A DNA stretch of 64,000 nt from Gillisella vitis (GTDB lineage: Bacteria; Pseudomonadota; Alphaproteobacteria; Rhizobiales; Rhizobiaceae): positions 1,056,501-1,120,500 of the forward strand of contig NZ_CP056048.1 of NCBI RefSeq assembly GCF_021559775.1, given 5' to 3'. Position numbers and translations under genes: made by a program. Under the pieces are notes generated by a model. It was not told the DNA's origin and did not search any database. It worked only from the letters and a program-made list of their open reading frames with translations. This document shows positions 34,495-42,760 of the stretch, one piece after another. The number at the start of each line of letters is the position of its first letter. Within the stretch, counting starts at the first letter, position 1.

Positions 34495-35250
34495 ATGGCA
34501 GAACGTGAACCAGAAAAGAACGATAGCGGTTTGCTGGAAGTCTGCGTCGATTCCGTTGCGGGGCTGGAGGCGGCGATTGCCGGTGGCGCTGACCGGATTG
34601 AGCTTTGCGCTGCCCTTGACTGCGGGGGGCTGACGCCGACGTCAGGTCTGATGCAGCGCGCCGCTCAGGCGCCGATCCCGGTTTTTGCGATGATCCGGCC
34701 ACGGGCAGGTAGTTTCGTGTTCTCAACCGATGAGGTCGCCGTCATGGTGGCGGATATCAAAGCCGCGCGGCAGGCAGGGTTATCCGGTGTCGTGCTTGGG
34801 GCGTCTCTGCCTGATGGACGGCTGAACCTCGAGGTGCTTGGCAAACTTACGGCGGTCGTATCTGGCCTCGCCATGACATTGCACCGAGCTTTCGATCTTG
34901 TGCCGGACTTTGAGCAAGCGCTGGAGCAGGCGATTGCGCTCGGATTTGGCCGAATTCTCACGTCCGGTGGCGCGCAATCGGTGGTCGCCGGTTTCGATCG
35001 GCTGACATCGCTTTCAAGGGCGGCAGATGGCCGGATCGTCATCATGCCCGGCGGCGGGTTGAGGCCTGATCGCATCGCGCCGTTCTGGCAGGCAGGCCTG
35101 CGGGAGTTTCACGCCTCTTGCAGCGTACCGATCGAGGCTGATCCCGTTCTGGTCGAGTTTGGTTTTGCCAGGGCAGGGCAGATGCAAACCGACAGCGATG
35201 TGGTCCGCAGACTTGCCGAGGCAATCGGAAAGTGCCGCACTCTGCCCTGA
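34495..35250 (+). CDS. cutC: CutC family protein
   Basis: 251 aa TIM-barrel protein. Family motifs: LEVCVDSVAGLEAAIAGGADRIELCAAL, GGLTPTSGL, PVFAMIRPRAGSFVFS, LHRAFDL, RILTSGGAQS, IMPGGGLRPD and FHAS near the end. CutC was linked to copper homeostasis, but that role is disputed. In carbohydrate loci it often accompanies GlcNAc/chitobiose genes, so a sugar-related role is plausible here. Last gene of the rightward unit, 24 bp after the MFS gene. Confidence 0.9.
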   Translation: MAEREPEKNDSGLLEVCVDSVAGLEAAIAGGADRIELCAALDCGGLTPTSGLMQRAAQAPIPVFAMIRPRAGSFVFSTDEVAVMVADIKAARQAGLSGVVLGASLPDGRLNLEVLGKLTAVVSGLAMTLHRAFDLVPDFEQALEQAIALGFGRILTSGGAQSVVAGFDRLTSLSRAADGRIVIMPGGGLRPDRIAPFWQAGLREFHASCSVPIEADPVLVEFGFARAGQMQTDSDVVRRLAEAIGKCRTLP

Positions 35251-35254
35251 TGGG

Positions 35255-35647
35255 TTATACAGCTTCCGGTTCTACCTGGCGCGGCGCGCCTTTTTCGTCC
35301 AGCGCCACCATGATGAAATGGGCGTCTGTGACCTTTTGGCGCTCCTGCGTAAACTGCCGGCGGACCCAGCATTCGACATAGAGTGTCATGGAGGTGCGAC
35401 CGACGTGGCTGATGGATGTGTAGATGCACACGGTATCACCGACTTTGACCGGGCGTTTGAAGCTAACTTCCTTGACCGCCGCCGTGACCGTGCGGCCTTT
35501 CGCACGCTCGGAAGAGCGGATGCCAGCGGCTGCGTCCATCTGTGCCAAAACCCAGCCACCAAAAATATCTCCGGCGGGATTGGTATCGGCTGGCATGGCA
35601 AGTGTGCGTAATGTCAATTCGCCCTGGGGCTCGTCAATCTCAGTCAT
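35255..35647 (-). CDS. yciA: Acyl-CoA thioesterase, YciA/hotdog family
   Basis: 130 aa hotdog-fold thioesterase. Motifs: TLAMPADTNPAGDIFGGWVLAQMDAAAGI with the catalytic Asp, VKEVSFKRPVKVGDTVCIYTSI, and a HFIMVALDEKGAPRQV C-terminus. It hydrolyses short- to medium-chain acyl-CoAs in the cytoplasm. Monocistronic; convergent with cutC, with only 4 bp between the two stop codons. Confidence 0.92.
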   Translation of the reverse strand: MTEIDEPQGELTLRTLAMPADTNPAGDIFGGWVLAQMDAAAGIRSSERAKGRTVTAAVKEVSFKRPVKVGDTVCIYTSISHVGRTSMTLYVECWVRRQFTQERQKVTDAHFIMVALDEKGAPRQVEPEAV

Positions 35648-35806
35648 TGTCTTCCAACTTTCGCCTAGAGGATGGTGGACTCTGCGCTATCGCCGCAATC
35701 CTCCATCTAATCGAAATGAGAAATAGGCTCTCAGGGGGGAAAGGTCGAGAGCGCAGGCATGCGCCAGCGACACTGCGGCTTTGCCGAAAAGCTTTACCTT
35801 CCGATT

Positions 35807-36466
35807 TTACGGCTTTTCAGCGACCTCAATCGACGCGATCAGCCGCGCGACATAAGCGGAAAACAGGACGCCCATATCTGTACTGTCGGGCAGCCGCAGC
35901 CAGAGCATTTGCAAGCCGTCCATCAGGCCGATAATTTCCGTTGCTATCCCTTGGGGATCTATGTCGGATTTGATCTCATGATTCAGAATGCCTTCTGCAA
36001 AGATACTGGCCAGTTTGTGGCGCAGTTGCAGGCTACGTTTGTGAAACCACGCCTGGGCCGGGTGCCCTGCAAGCAGGCTTTCGGCGTTAAGGATCGAAAA
36101 TGCCCGCACAACCCCCTCCGATTGCATGTTTTGGTTGGTGACCTCAACCAATAGGCCGAGGAAATCGCGCCAATGCGGGGTTTTCTTGTTTAAGTCCGGC
36201 GCTGTCTCTTTGTCTCGCCGTTCCAGGATCGCCAGGAGAAGGTCAACCTTGGTCGGAAAATAATGCAGAAGACCAGGAAGAGACAGGCCGACATCCTCAG
36301 CAATGTCTGCGATTGCAGCATTTTGAAAGCCATCCTTGGCAAAACGGTTGAGTGCAGCCTGCAGAATTTCTTCTCGCCGCGCGGCCCCTTTCACCGAATT
36401 CCGGCGGCGGCCTGCGACCGTATCGACGGGAGGTAGGCCTGCATCGGATATGTCCTGTCTTGCCAT
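35807..36466 (-). CDS. TetR family regulator, probably of the divergent beta-glucosidase gene
   Basis: 219 aa. The HTH region reads RREEILQAALNRFAKDGFQNAAIADIAEDVGLSLPGLLHYFPTKVDLLLAILERRD, and the remainder is an all-helical effector domain. The gene is divergent from the GH3 beta-glucosidase across 229 bp that contain a 16-bp imperfect palindrome (36658-36673) of the size expected for TetR proteins. I infer repression of the beta-glucosidase, released by a plant glucoside or its aglycone. Confidence 0.85.
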   Translation of the reverse strand: MARQDISDAGLPPVDTVAGRRRNSVKGAARREEILQAALNRFAKDGFQNAAIADIAEDVGLSLPGLLHYFPTKVDLLLAILERRDKETAPDLNKKTPHWRDFLGLLVEVTNQNMQSEGVVRAFSILNAESLLAGHPAQAWFHKRSLQLRHKLASIFAEGILNHEIKSDIDPQGIATEIIGLMDGLQMLWLRLPDSTDMGVLFSAYVARLIASIEVAEKP

Positions 36467-36657
36467 TTATCTCACTTTCAGGTTGCATCGCATGCCTTCC
36501 TTAGAGCTTGTCTTGGGAAAAGTGGAACCCAATTTTCTGAAAAGACAAACGAAAACGTAAGAGGCCAAGGGTGATGGCTCAATCCGAACCTGATCGCCTT
36601 TGGAGCTCAATCGAAAACCGGGTGAAGGCAGACAGGATCTCTTGCGAGAAATAATAA

Positions 36658-36673
36658 TACCGAGTAGTTGGTA
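36658..36673. promoter_or_regulatory. Palindromic operator candidate before the GH3 gene
   Basis: TACCGAGTAGTTGGTA: arms TACCGA and TTGGTA match as an inverted repeat at 5 of 6 positions around GTAG. It ends 22 bp before the GH3 ATG, next to the ribosome site AGGGAGGAG, where a bound repressor would block transcription. Size and symmetry fit a TetR dimer site. Confidence 0.5.
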
Positions 36674-36695
36674 GGTAAATAGGGAGGAGTATCAC

Positions 36696-39167
36696 ATGAT
36701 CGACAGTCTGCTTGATGAGATGACCCTTGAGGAGCAGGTTTCCGTGCTATCAGGTGCGGATTTCTGGACCACTGTGCCGGTGGAGCGGCTCGGTATTCCA
36801 AAGATCAAGGTGACTGACGGGCCAAACGGCGCGCGCGGCGGCGGGTCATTGGTTGGCGGCGTCAAGGCGACTTGCTATCCCGTTGCGATTGCGCTCGGTG
36901 CCACCTGGAACCCGGCGCTCATCGAGGCGGTGGGTGTCTCTTTGGCGGGACAGGTGAAGAGCAAGGGCGCGAGCGTCCTTCTTGCGCCAACTGTCAATAT
37001 CCATCGGTCCGGGTTGAACGGGCGCAATTTCGAATGCTATTCCGAAGACCCGATGCTGACGGCGGCTTTGGCTGTTGCTTATATCAAAGGCGTGCAGAGC
37101 CAGGGTGTGGCGGCCACGATCAAGCATTTCGCCGGCAATGAATCCGAGATCGAACGGCAGACGATGTCCTCGGATATCGATGAACGCGCCTTGCGCGAAA
37201 TCTATCTTCTGCCCTTCGAACAGGCGGTGAAAAAGGCGGGTGTTATGGCGGTTATGTCCTCCTATAACCGGCTGAACGGTACCTATACAAGCGAACATAA
37301 CTGGTTGTTGACGGATGTGCTGCGTGAGCAATGGGGCTTTGACGGCATTGTCATGTCCGACTGGTTCGGCTCCCATTCTACATCCGAATCCGTCAATGCA
37401 GGGCTTGATCTGGAAATGCCTGGTCCAACTCGTGATCGTGGTGAAAAGCTGGTGCAGGCGGTTCGCGACGGCACCGTCAGGCCAGAAACGGTGCGCGAAG
37501 CGGCGGGGCGCATTCTCACTCTGCTGGAGCGTGTCGGGGCGTTTTCGTCCGCGCCTGACCTGTCCGAACATGCCGAGGATCTTCCCGCTGATCGGGCGTT
37601 AATCCGCAAAATTGGCGCTGAAGGTGCGGTCCTTCTGAAGAATGACAACATCCTGCCGTTGGAAAAAGCTTCCCTGAAGCGTGTCGCGGTTATTGGTCCA
37701 AATGCGGCTGTTGCCCGGGTGATGGGCGGCGGCAGCGCCCAGATCAATGCACATTATACAATCAGCCCGCTTGAGGGCATTCGCGCGGCTCTGCAAGGCA
37801 CTGCTGATGTGCAGCACAGTGTGGCCTGCGGCAATAGCCGGTTGGTCAAGCTGTTTTCGCAGCCGGTCACTGTCGAGTATTTCAAGGGCGTCAATTGTCA
37901 GGGTACTCCTGTTGCAACGGAAGCGGTGCAGACAGGGGAGTTTTTCTGGTTCGAACTGCCATCGCCGGATCTGTCTCTGACGGATTTCTCGGTGCGGTTC
38001 ACCGGCACCTTCACGCCGCAGGAGGATGGTCCACATTTGCTAGGCATGACCAATTCGGGTCTTGCCAAGCTGTATGTCGATGGGGAACTGGTGATCGACG
38101 GTTATACCGATTGGAAGCGCGGCGAAAATTTTTTTGGCACGGCCAATGATGAAATTCGGCACTCGGTGGAGATGAAGGCTGGCCGTAGCTACGCGATCAA
38201 AGTTGAATACCTGTCGCCACCGCCAGAGGAATACGGCATCCATATCACCGCGATCCGTTTCGGCATCGAGAAAATTCTCGGTGAAGACGCGATGGTGGAA
38301 GCAGTAGAATGTGCAAGAGGCGCGGATGTGGCATTGCTCTTTGTTGGGCGCGAGGGGCAATGGGATACGGAAGGTCTCGATCTGCCCGATATGCGCCTGC
38401 CGGGCCGTCAGGAAGAATTGATCGAGCGCGTTAGCGCCGTCAATCCGAATTGCGTTGTTGTGCTGCAAACCGGTGGCCCCGTTGAAATGCCTTGGTTGGA
38501 AAAGGTCAAGACGGTGCTTCAGGTCTGGTATCCAGGCCAGGAACTTGGCAATGCGGTGGCCGATATGCTGTTTGGCGATCAGGAACCGGGCGGGCGTCTA
38601 CCGCAAACGTTTCCAAAGCAGTTGTCGGATAACTCCGCCATCACAAATGACCCGTCGATCTATCCCGGCAAGGATGGCCATGTGCGTTATGAGGAAGGTG
38701 TCTTTGTCGGTTACCGTCATCACGACAGCCGTAACGTCGAGCCGCTTTTTCCCTTCGGGTTCGGGCTTGGCTATACTAGTTTTGAGTGGGATGAGCCAAA
38801 GGCCTCCGCGTCCGAAATGACGGAATCCGGCGTGACAGTCTCCGTCAGGGTCTCCAATACCGGAAAACGTGCGGGGTCCGATGTGGTGCAGCTTTATGTC
38901 CAAGCACCTGTCTCTGGCGTTGAACGTCCATTGAAGGAGTTGCGGGCCTTCGCCAAGATTGCCCTGGAGCCAGGTGAAAGCGGCGAAGTGACCCTTGAAA
39001 TCAACCCGCGCGACCTGAGTTATTACGATGTCGATGCAGCGGCATTCCGGGCGGTAGCGGGTCAGTATCGGCTACTAATCGGTGCCCATGCCCAGGACAT
39101 CCGCAGCACCATTACCATAGCTAATCCGCAGGACTGGCTTGGCGCTGTTGGCGACAGGACGATCTAA
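36696..39167 (+). CDS. Beta-glucosidase, GH3 with PA14 insert
   Basis: 823 aa cytoplasmic or periplasmic enzyme without visible signal peptide. Order: GH3 (alpha/beta)8 domain with KHF (143-145) and the nucleophile D222 in VMSDWFGSH; start of the second GH3 domain; an inserted PA14 domain (about residues 390-530); the rest of the second domain with VGREGQWDTEGLDLPDMRLPG; a C-terminal fibronectin-III-like domain. The sequence closely resembles, by recall, Agrobacterium Cbg1, which hydrolyses coniferin and similar plant glucosides and can free vir-inducing phenolics. AGGGAGGAG precedes the ATG. Probably controlled by the divergent TetR protein. Confidence 0.93.
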   Translation: MIDSLLDEMTLEEQVSVLSGADFWTTVPVERLGIPKIKVTDGPNGARGGGSLVGGVKATCYPVAIALGATWNPALIEAVGVSLAGQVKSKGASVLLAPTVNIHRSGLNGRNFECYSEDPMLTAALAVAYIKGVQSQGVAATIKHFAGNESEIERQTMSSDIDERALREIYLLPFEQAVKKAGVMAVMSSYNRLNGTYTSEHNWLLTDVLREQWGFDGIVMSDWFGSHSTSESVNAGLDLEMPGPTRDRGEKLVQAVRDGTVRPETVREAAGRILTLLERVGAFSSAPDLSEHAEDLPADRALIRKIGAEGAVLLKNDNILPLEKASLKRVAVIGPNAAVARVMGGGSAQINAHYTISPLEGIRAALQGTADVQHSVACGNSRLVKLFSQPVTVEYFKGVNCQGTPVATEAVQTGEFFWFELPSPDLSLTDFSVRFTGTFTPQEDGPHLLGMTNSGLAKLYVDGELVIDGYTDWKRGENFFGTANDEIRHSVEMKAGRSYAIKVEYLSPPPEEYGIHITAIRFGIEKILGEDAMVEAVECARGADVALLFVGREGQWDTEGLDLPDMRLPGRQEELIERVSAVNPNCVVVLQTGGPVEMPWLEKVKTVLQVWYPGQELGNAVADMLFGDQEPGGRLPQTFPKQLSDNSAITNDPSIYPGKDGHVRYEEGVFVGYRHHDSRNVEPLFPFGFGLGYTSFEWDEPKASASEMTESGVTVSVRVSNTGKRAGSDVVQLYVQAPVSGVERPLKELRAFAKIALEPGESGEVTLEINPRDLSYYDVDAAAFRAVAGQYRLLIGAHAQDIRSTITIANPQDWLGAVGDRTI

Positions 39168-39175
39168 TCGGTGGC

Positions 39176-40498
39176 TTAAATCCTTATCCGGGCTTCAAAT
39201 CCATCCTGTCGCCCGCTGGCGGGCGACAGGATATCAAAACGGGCATTCATCTGCTCTGCCAAACGCTCGATAATCGACAAGCCGAGGCCCGATCCGGGCG
39301 TGGTGGCATTGGCACGTTGGAAGCGTTTTCGGATGGCTATCAATTGTTCGGGTGGCAAAACCGGTGAACCGTTGACGACGCGGATCGTGCCGTCTTCGCC
39401 AAGCGTCACCTCAACTGGCGCGCCCTGTGTTCCATGTCGCACAGCATTCTCGATCATGTTACGGATGACGATGGCAAAGGCGTCTTCGCTGACGGCGCGT
39501 GGCAAGGTTGCTGTTGGCGGGTGTCGATAAACAATGGCATTTCCCGTGGCGCGCTGGAAATCCTCCACGACAAGATCGAGCACGGGTACCAGATCGACAG
39601 GCTGCCCGGTCGAGCCGATGCCCGCTTCTGCACGAGACAATTGCAACAGTTTTTCCGCCAGGCTGGCAAGCTTTTGCAGCGAGGCTTCAACCTGACTTGC
39701 CCGGGCGCGGGCTTCCTGCTCCTTCAACTGGGACAGCATCAATTGCGTCTGCGCCAGAGCGCCGGCAATGGGGGTGCGCAATTCGTGGGCACTATTGGCG
39801 GTAAATTCGCGCTCGGCGTCCAAAGCGGCCCGCAATCGGGTGAGCAGAAGATTGACGGAACGTCCTATGGGCTGCAATTCCTTGGGCAGCGGGCTAAGGT
39901 CGATTTCCACCAGATTGCCGTGGTCCTTCCCGCTGATTTCCTGCCGAAACTGTTCAACGGGAAGCAGGGAACGGCGGATGATCAGCCAGGCGGCTAAAAC
40001 GCTGAGGGGGACGAGCGCAATCACTGGCAGCAACATGGCAAGACCTGCCGCAAGGGCAGAGATATGCCGGTGTTTCATCGAGTCGGCCACCTGAACGATG
40101 ATCGTGTCGCTGACCGCTGTGGTCGTATAGATCCGGTATTTGTCGTTTTGCCAGAAACCGGGTGTCAGCGGCGCTGGCAGCGGGGCTGCTGCCTCGGTAT
40201 GGGAGTGCATCAGCACGCGACCGCTGGCGTCCCTCACCTGATAGATCAGATATCCATCGGAATTGGGATCGACAGTGCTGAGGATTTGCACGGGGCTTTT
40301 CAGCGGGTCGCGCTGCATGATGTCATCGACGACCAATGGCAAAAGCCTGTCGCCGGTCTCCTGCAGGGCGCTGTCGAAAATCTCGCCAAATTCAGCCTGC
40401 ATGACAATGGCGCCACAGCTTGCTGCCACCAGCCAAAGCACGGTAATCGCAGCGGAAAGCCACAGGAGAAGTTTGCGGGTCATGCTTGGCTTGGTCAT
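39176..40498 (-). CDS. Two-component sensor histidine kinase
   Basis: 440 aa. Two membrane helices (about residues 11-33 and 150-173) enclose a ~115-residue periplasmic domain with two-component sensor fold features (DSDGYLIYQVRDASGRVLMHS). HAMP-like linker, then the dimerisation domain with His238 (SAHELRTPIAG) and an ATPase domain with NMIENAVRHG and GSGLGLSII. The QseC/PmrB-like layout fits the partner regulator. The ATG overlaps the response-regulator stop (ATGA), which fixes the start at 40498. The signal is unknown; cationic peptides or metals are typical for relatives. Confidence 0.9.
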   Translation of the reverse strand: MTKPSMTRKLLLWLSAAITVLWLVAASCGAIVMQAEFGEIFDSALQETGDRLLPLVVDDIMQRDPLKSPVQILSTVDPNSDGYLIYQVRDASGRVLMHSHTEAAAPLPAPLTPGFWQNDKYRIYTTTAVSDTIIVQVADSMKHRHISALAAGLAMLLPVIALVPLSVLAAWLIIRRSLLPVEQFRQEISGKDHGNLVEIDLSPLPKELQPIGRSVNLLLTRLRAALDAEREFTANSAHELRTPIAGALAQTQLMLSQLKEQEARARASQVEASLQKLASLAEKLLQLSRAEAGIGSTGQPVDLVPVLDLVVEDFQRATGNAIVYRHPPTATLPRAVSEDAFAIVIRNMIENAVRHGTQGAPVEVTLGEDGTIRVVNGSPVLPPEQLIAIRKRFQRANATTPGSGLGLSIIERLAEQMNARFDILSPASGRQDGFEARIRI

Positions 40499-41157
40499 GC
40501 CGCCCCCGCAATGCTGTAGCCAACGCCGCGGACCGTTAGCAAGCGATCCTTGCCGATTTTCTTGCGCAGCCGACTGACATAGACTTCCACCGTATTGCTT
40601 TCGATTTCCGATCCGAACGCATAAAGGGCTTCCTCGATACGGGATTTGGAGACCACAGCGCCAGGCCGTGCCAAAAGCGCATCCAGCACCGCCCATTCCC
40701 GGCTGGAGAGGCTAATGGCCTCGGCACCATCGGCAATACGCCGCTCGGTGGGATTGATTTCCAATGTGCCGATGCGAATGATTGGATTTGGCTTTGCGGC
40801 GTAGCGGCGCGCAACAGCCAATATGCGCGCCGTCAACTCATCGAGATTGAAGGGCTTGACCAGATAATCGTCAGCGCCAGAGTTGAGGCCCTCGATCCGA
40901 TCCGAGATCTGGTCATGAGCTGTGAGGATGATGAGTGGGGTTACGTCGCCATGCTCGCGCAACCTTTTCAGAAAGTCGATGCCGTTGCCGTCAGGCAAAC
41001 GCAGGTCAAGCAGGATCAGGCCATAGGCAACGGTTCTCGTGCAGGCCTCAGCGTCCTGTAGCCCCTTCATCCAGTCCACAGCATGACCGGCTGCCCCGAC
41101 ATGATCGCGAATGGCCTGACCCAGAACTGCATCATCCTCTACCAGCAATACCCGCAT
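40495..41157 (-). CDS. Two-component response regulator, OmpR/PhoB family
   Basis: 220 aa. Receiver with acidic residues at the N-terminus (VEDD), phosphoacceptor D51 (LLDLRLPDGNG) and switch Lys in DDYLVKPF; a C-terminal winged helix ends in NTVEVYVSRLRKKIGKDRLLTVRGVGYSI. First gene of the kinase operon. It is divergent from a PepSY-protein gene, with a 16-bp inverted repeat pair between them that probably represents its binding sites. Confidence 0.93.
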   Translation of the reverse strand: MRVLLVEDDAVLGQAIRDHVGAAGHAVDWMKGLQDAEACTRTVAYGLILLDLRLPDGNGIDFLKRLREHGDVTPLIILTAHDQISDRIEGLNSGADDYLVKPFNLDELTARILAVARRYAAKPNPIIRIGTLEINPTERRIADGAEAISLSSREWAVLDALLARPGAVVSKSRIEEALYAFGSEIESNTVEVYVSRLRKKIGKDRLLTVRGVGYSIAGAA

Positions 41158-41223
41158 GTGTGTCTCCGATCAGAACGGCAGAGGCGCAAGACGCCCGAAA
41201 TAAAAAGCTTTTGACGTTCTTTA

Positions 41224-41301
41224 TGACACCTAGCTTAAGCGGGTCGAAATTTCAGAAAAATCTTGGTAGGCTGCACACAGCGGATCTTCAGCTTGGTGTC
41301 A
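41224..41301. repeat. Long inverted repeat in the two-component/PepSY intergenic region
   Basis: TGACACCTAGCTTAAG (41224-41239) and CTTCAGCTTGGTGTCA (41286-41301) are inverted copies matching at 14 of 16 positions, separated by 46 bp. One copy lies 66 bp from the response-regulator start, the other 116 bp from the PepSY gene start, each pointing outward. This symmetrical arrangement suits a regulator controlling both divergent genes, probably the OmpR-type protein next door. Confidence 0.6.
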
Positions 41302-41417
41302 GCGCAACCGACGATAAAGGGCAGTCGCGTTGATAAACGGCATTTTCTACGTTCGTTATCTGCGTGCGGCGACAGTTCCCCGAAGCCGTTGATGGGTTGG
41401 TAGACAGAAGGGTCGAT

Positions 41418-41678
41418 ATGAAGATTGTGCTGATTGCCTTGTCTATCACTGTGGCTCTGGCAGGCACGGTTCTGGCTGAGGAAAAATGCGCGGTGCCGCT
41501 GAAAGAATGGCAACCCCGAGAGAGTTTGCAGAGAAAGCTTGAAGGAGAGGGCTGGAATGTTCGCTCTATCAGGAGTGGCGACGGGTGCTATGAGGCCCAC
41601 GCTGTCGATTCCAGCGGCAACGCAGTCGAAGCTTATTTCGATCCGAAAACGTTTAAGCCGATTGACCAGAAAGACTGA
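41418..41678 (+). CDS. Small periplasmic PepSY-like protein
   Basis: 86 aa. A signal peptide (residues 1-20, ending VLA) is followed by a single PepSY-type domain: LQRKLEGEGWNVRSIRSGDGCYEAHAVDSSGNAVEAYFDPKTFKPI. Cys24 and Cys57 could form a disulfide. Such proteins are often encoded beside two-component systems of the PmrAB/QseBC type and are induced by them. The ATG at 41418 has GAAGGG upstream and makes the signal peptide N-terminal; the longer frame starting at 41364 does not. Confidence 0.8.
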   Translation: MKIVLIALSITVALAGTVLAEEKCAVPLKEWQPRESLQRKLEGEGWNVRSIRSGDGCYEAHAVDSSGNAVEAYFDPKTFKPIDQKD

Positions 41679-41741
41679 GCGCTTTGATACGGTCATCTAT
41701 CGCCCCATTCCATAGCGGAACAACAAAATTGGGCAAAAAAA

Positions 41742-41767
41742 AGCGCCGCGTTTTGAGGCGCGGCGCT
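41742..41767 (-). terminator. Intrinsic terminator for leftward transcription (DUF1003 gene)
   Basis: AGCGCCGCG (41742-41750) pairs with CGCGGCGCT (41759-41767). On the minus strand the stem is followed by a run of eight T, making it a leftward terminator, ~165 bp beyond the DUF1003 stop. There is no T-run in the + direction. The rest of the 253-bp gap (41679-41931) shows no supported gene. Confidence 0.75.
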
Positions 41768-41931
41768 AAAGCAATTCCCGAAGTCGAGGGGACTTCTTCG
41801 GGCGGCCACAGGTTGGGCGAATGGATCTCAGAATGGCAGAGGGGACGCCGGAGGAAGATCCATTCCCTGTGAGAAACAATGTAGAACCAGTTTCTTACCT
41901 TAATATTAAATAAATCTAATAAATTGGAGTC

Positions 41932-42654
41932 TCATATATCTTTTTTGGAAATCCGGCCCTCGAGCAGGTCGATCTGTATCTGCTGCAACTCGGCCAAGCG
42001 CGCCCATTGATGGGCCATCTGGTGGTCGATCTTTTCATGCAATTGGCGGATTTCCAGTTCGGCGCGCAAGTTGATCATGTAATCGTTCTCCGCCCGCTGC
42101 CGATCCTTTTCCTCCTGGCGCTTCTGGCTCATCATGATGATTGGCGCCTGCATTGCGGCGACACAGGACAGCAGCAGGTTCAGGAGGATGTAGGGATAGG
42201 GGTCAAAAGGCTGAAGAAATAGCCCGATAGAGTTGATTGCCATCCAGGTGACGAGGATGATGGAAAAGATGATGATGAATCGCCACGAACCGCCAAAAGA
42301 GGCGACAGCATCCGAGGCGCGATCGCCAAACCGGGTGGGCCGTTCGATCTCCGCCGCCGCAGTCTGAACCGTGGAAACATCGCGGCCAAGATCGGCGATC
42401 ACGCGCCGGTCAAGGTCCGAAAGTTCGCCGCGTTCTTCCTGAAGCAGTTTTTCGACCCGCTGGCGACGCAATGCTGACAGGTCGTCATCGCAGATCCGGG
42501 CATCGGCGGCCAACGGGCCGCATTGCGCCTCGATCAATTCTATCAACGAAGATCGCATTGAGTTGACGGCATGCAAATGCCTTGGCGGAACGGTTTTATG
42601 ACAGAGGCAGCATTGATGCGACTGATGGCTGGACGCGGGAGAAATGTTGGACAC
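41932..42654 (-). CDS. DUF1003 membrane protein with N-terminal Cys/His motif
   Basis: 240 aa. The DUF1003 core (about residues 120-215) has two membrane helices separated by FDPYPYILLNLLLS and then MSQKRQEEKDRQRAENDYMINLRAELEIRQLHEKID, followed by a C-terminal coiled coil. The N-terminus carries a possible metal site (H10, H13, C15, C16, C18, H19). The GTG at 42654 is chosen because GGAG lies 6 bp upstream and the Cys/His motif then sits near the N-terminus; the ORF extends to an ATG at 42723. Function of the family is not established. Monocistronic. Confidence 0.8.
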   Translation of the reverse strand: MSNISPASSHQSHQCCLCHKTVPPRHLHAVNSMRSSLIELIEAQCGPLAADARICDDDLSALRRQRVEKLLQEERGELSDLDRRVIADLGRDVSTVQTAAAEIERPTRFGDRASDAVASFGGSWRFIIIFSIILVTWMAINSIGLFLQPFDPYPYILLNLLLSCVAAMQAPIIMMSQKRQEEKDRQRAENDYMINLRAELEIRQLHEKIDHQMAHQWARLAELQQIQIDLLEGRISKKDI

Positions 42655-42760
42655 GCAGGGCTCCGACAGAAAAGACCGGGCGCGACAAAATTGCCGCCCC
42701 AGCCCCCTGATGCATAGCTTCAAAACTCACTGGAACCAAGAACCGTTTGTGAGCATGCAA

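Noticed and set aside
41684..41872. Short + strand ORF of 62 codons between the PepSY and DUF1003 genes
   Set aside because: It contains the leftward terminator hairpin and has no ribosome site; its product is a basic low-complexity peptide.
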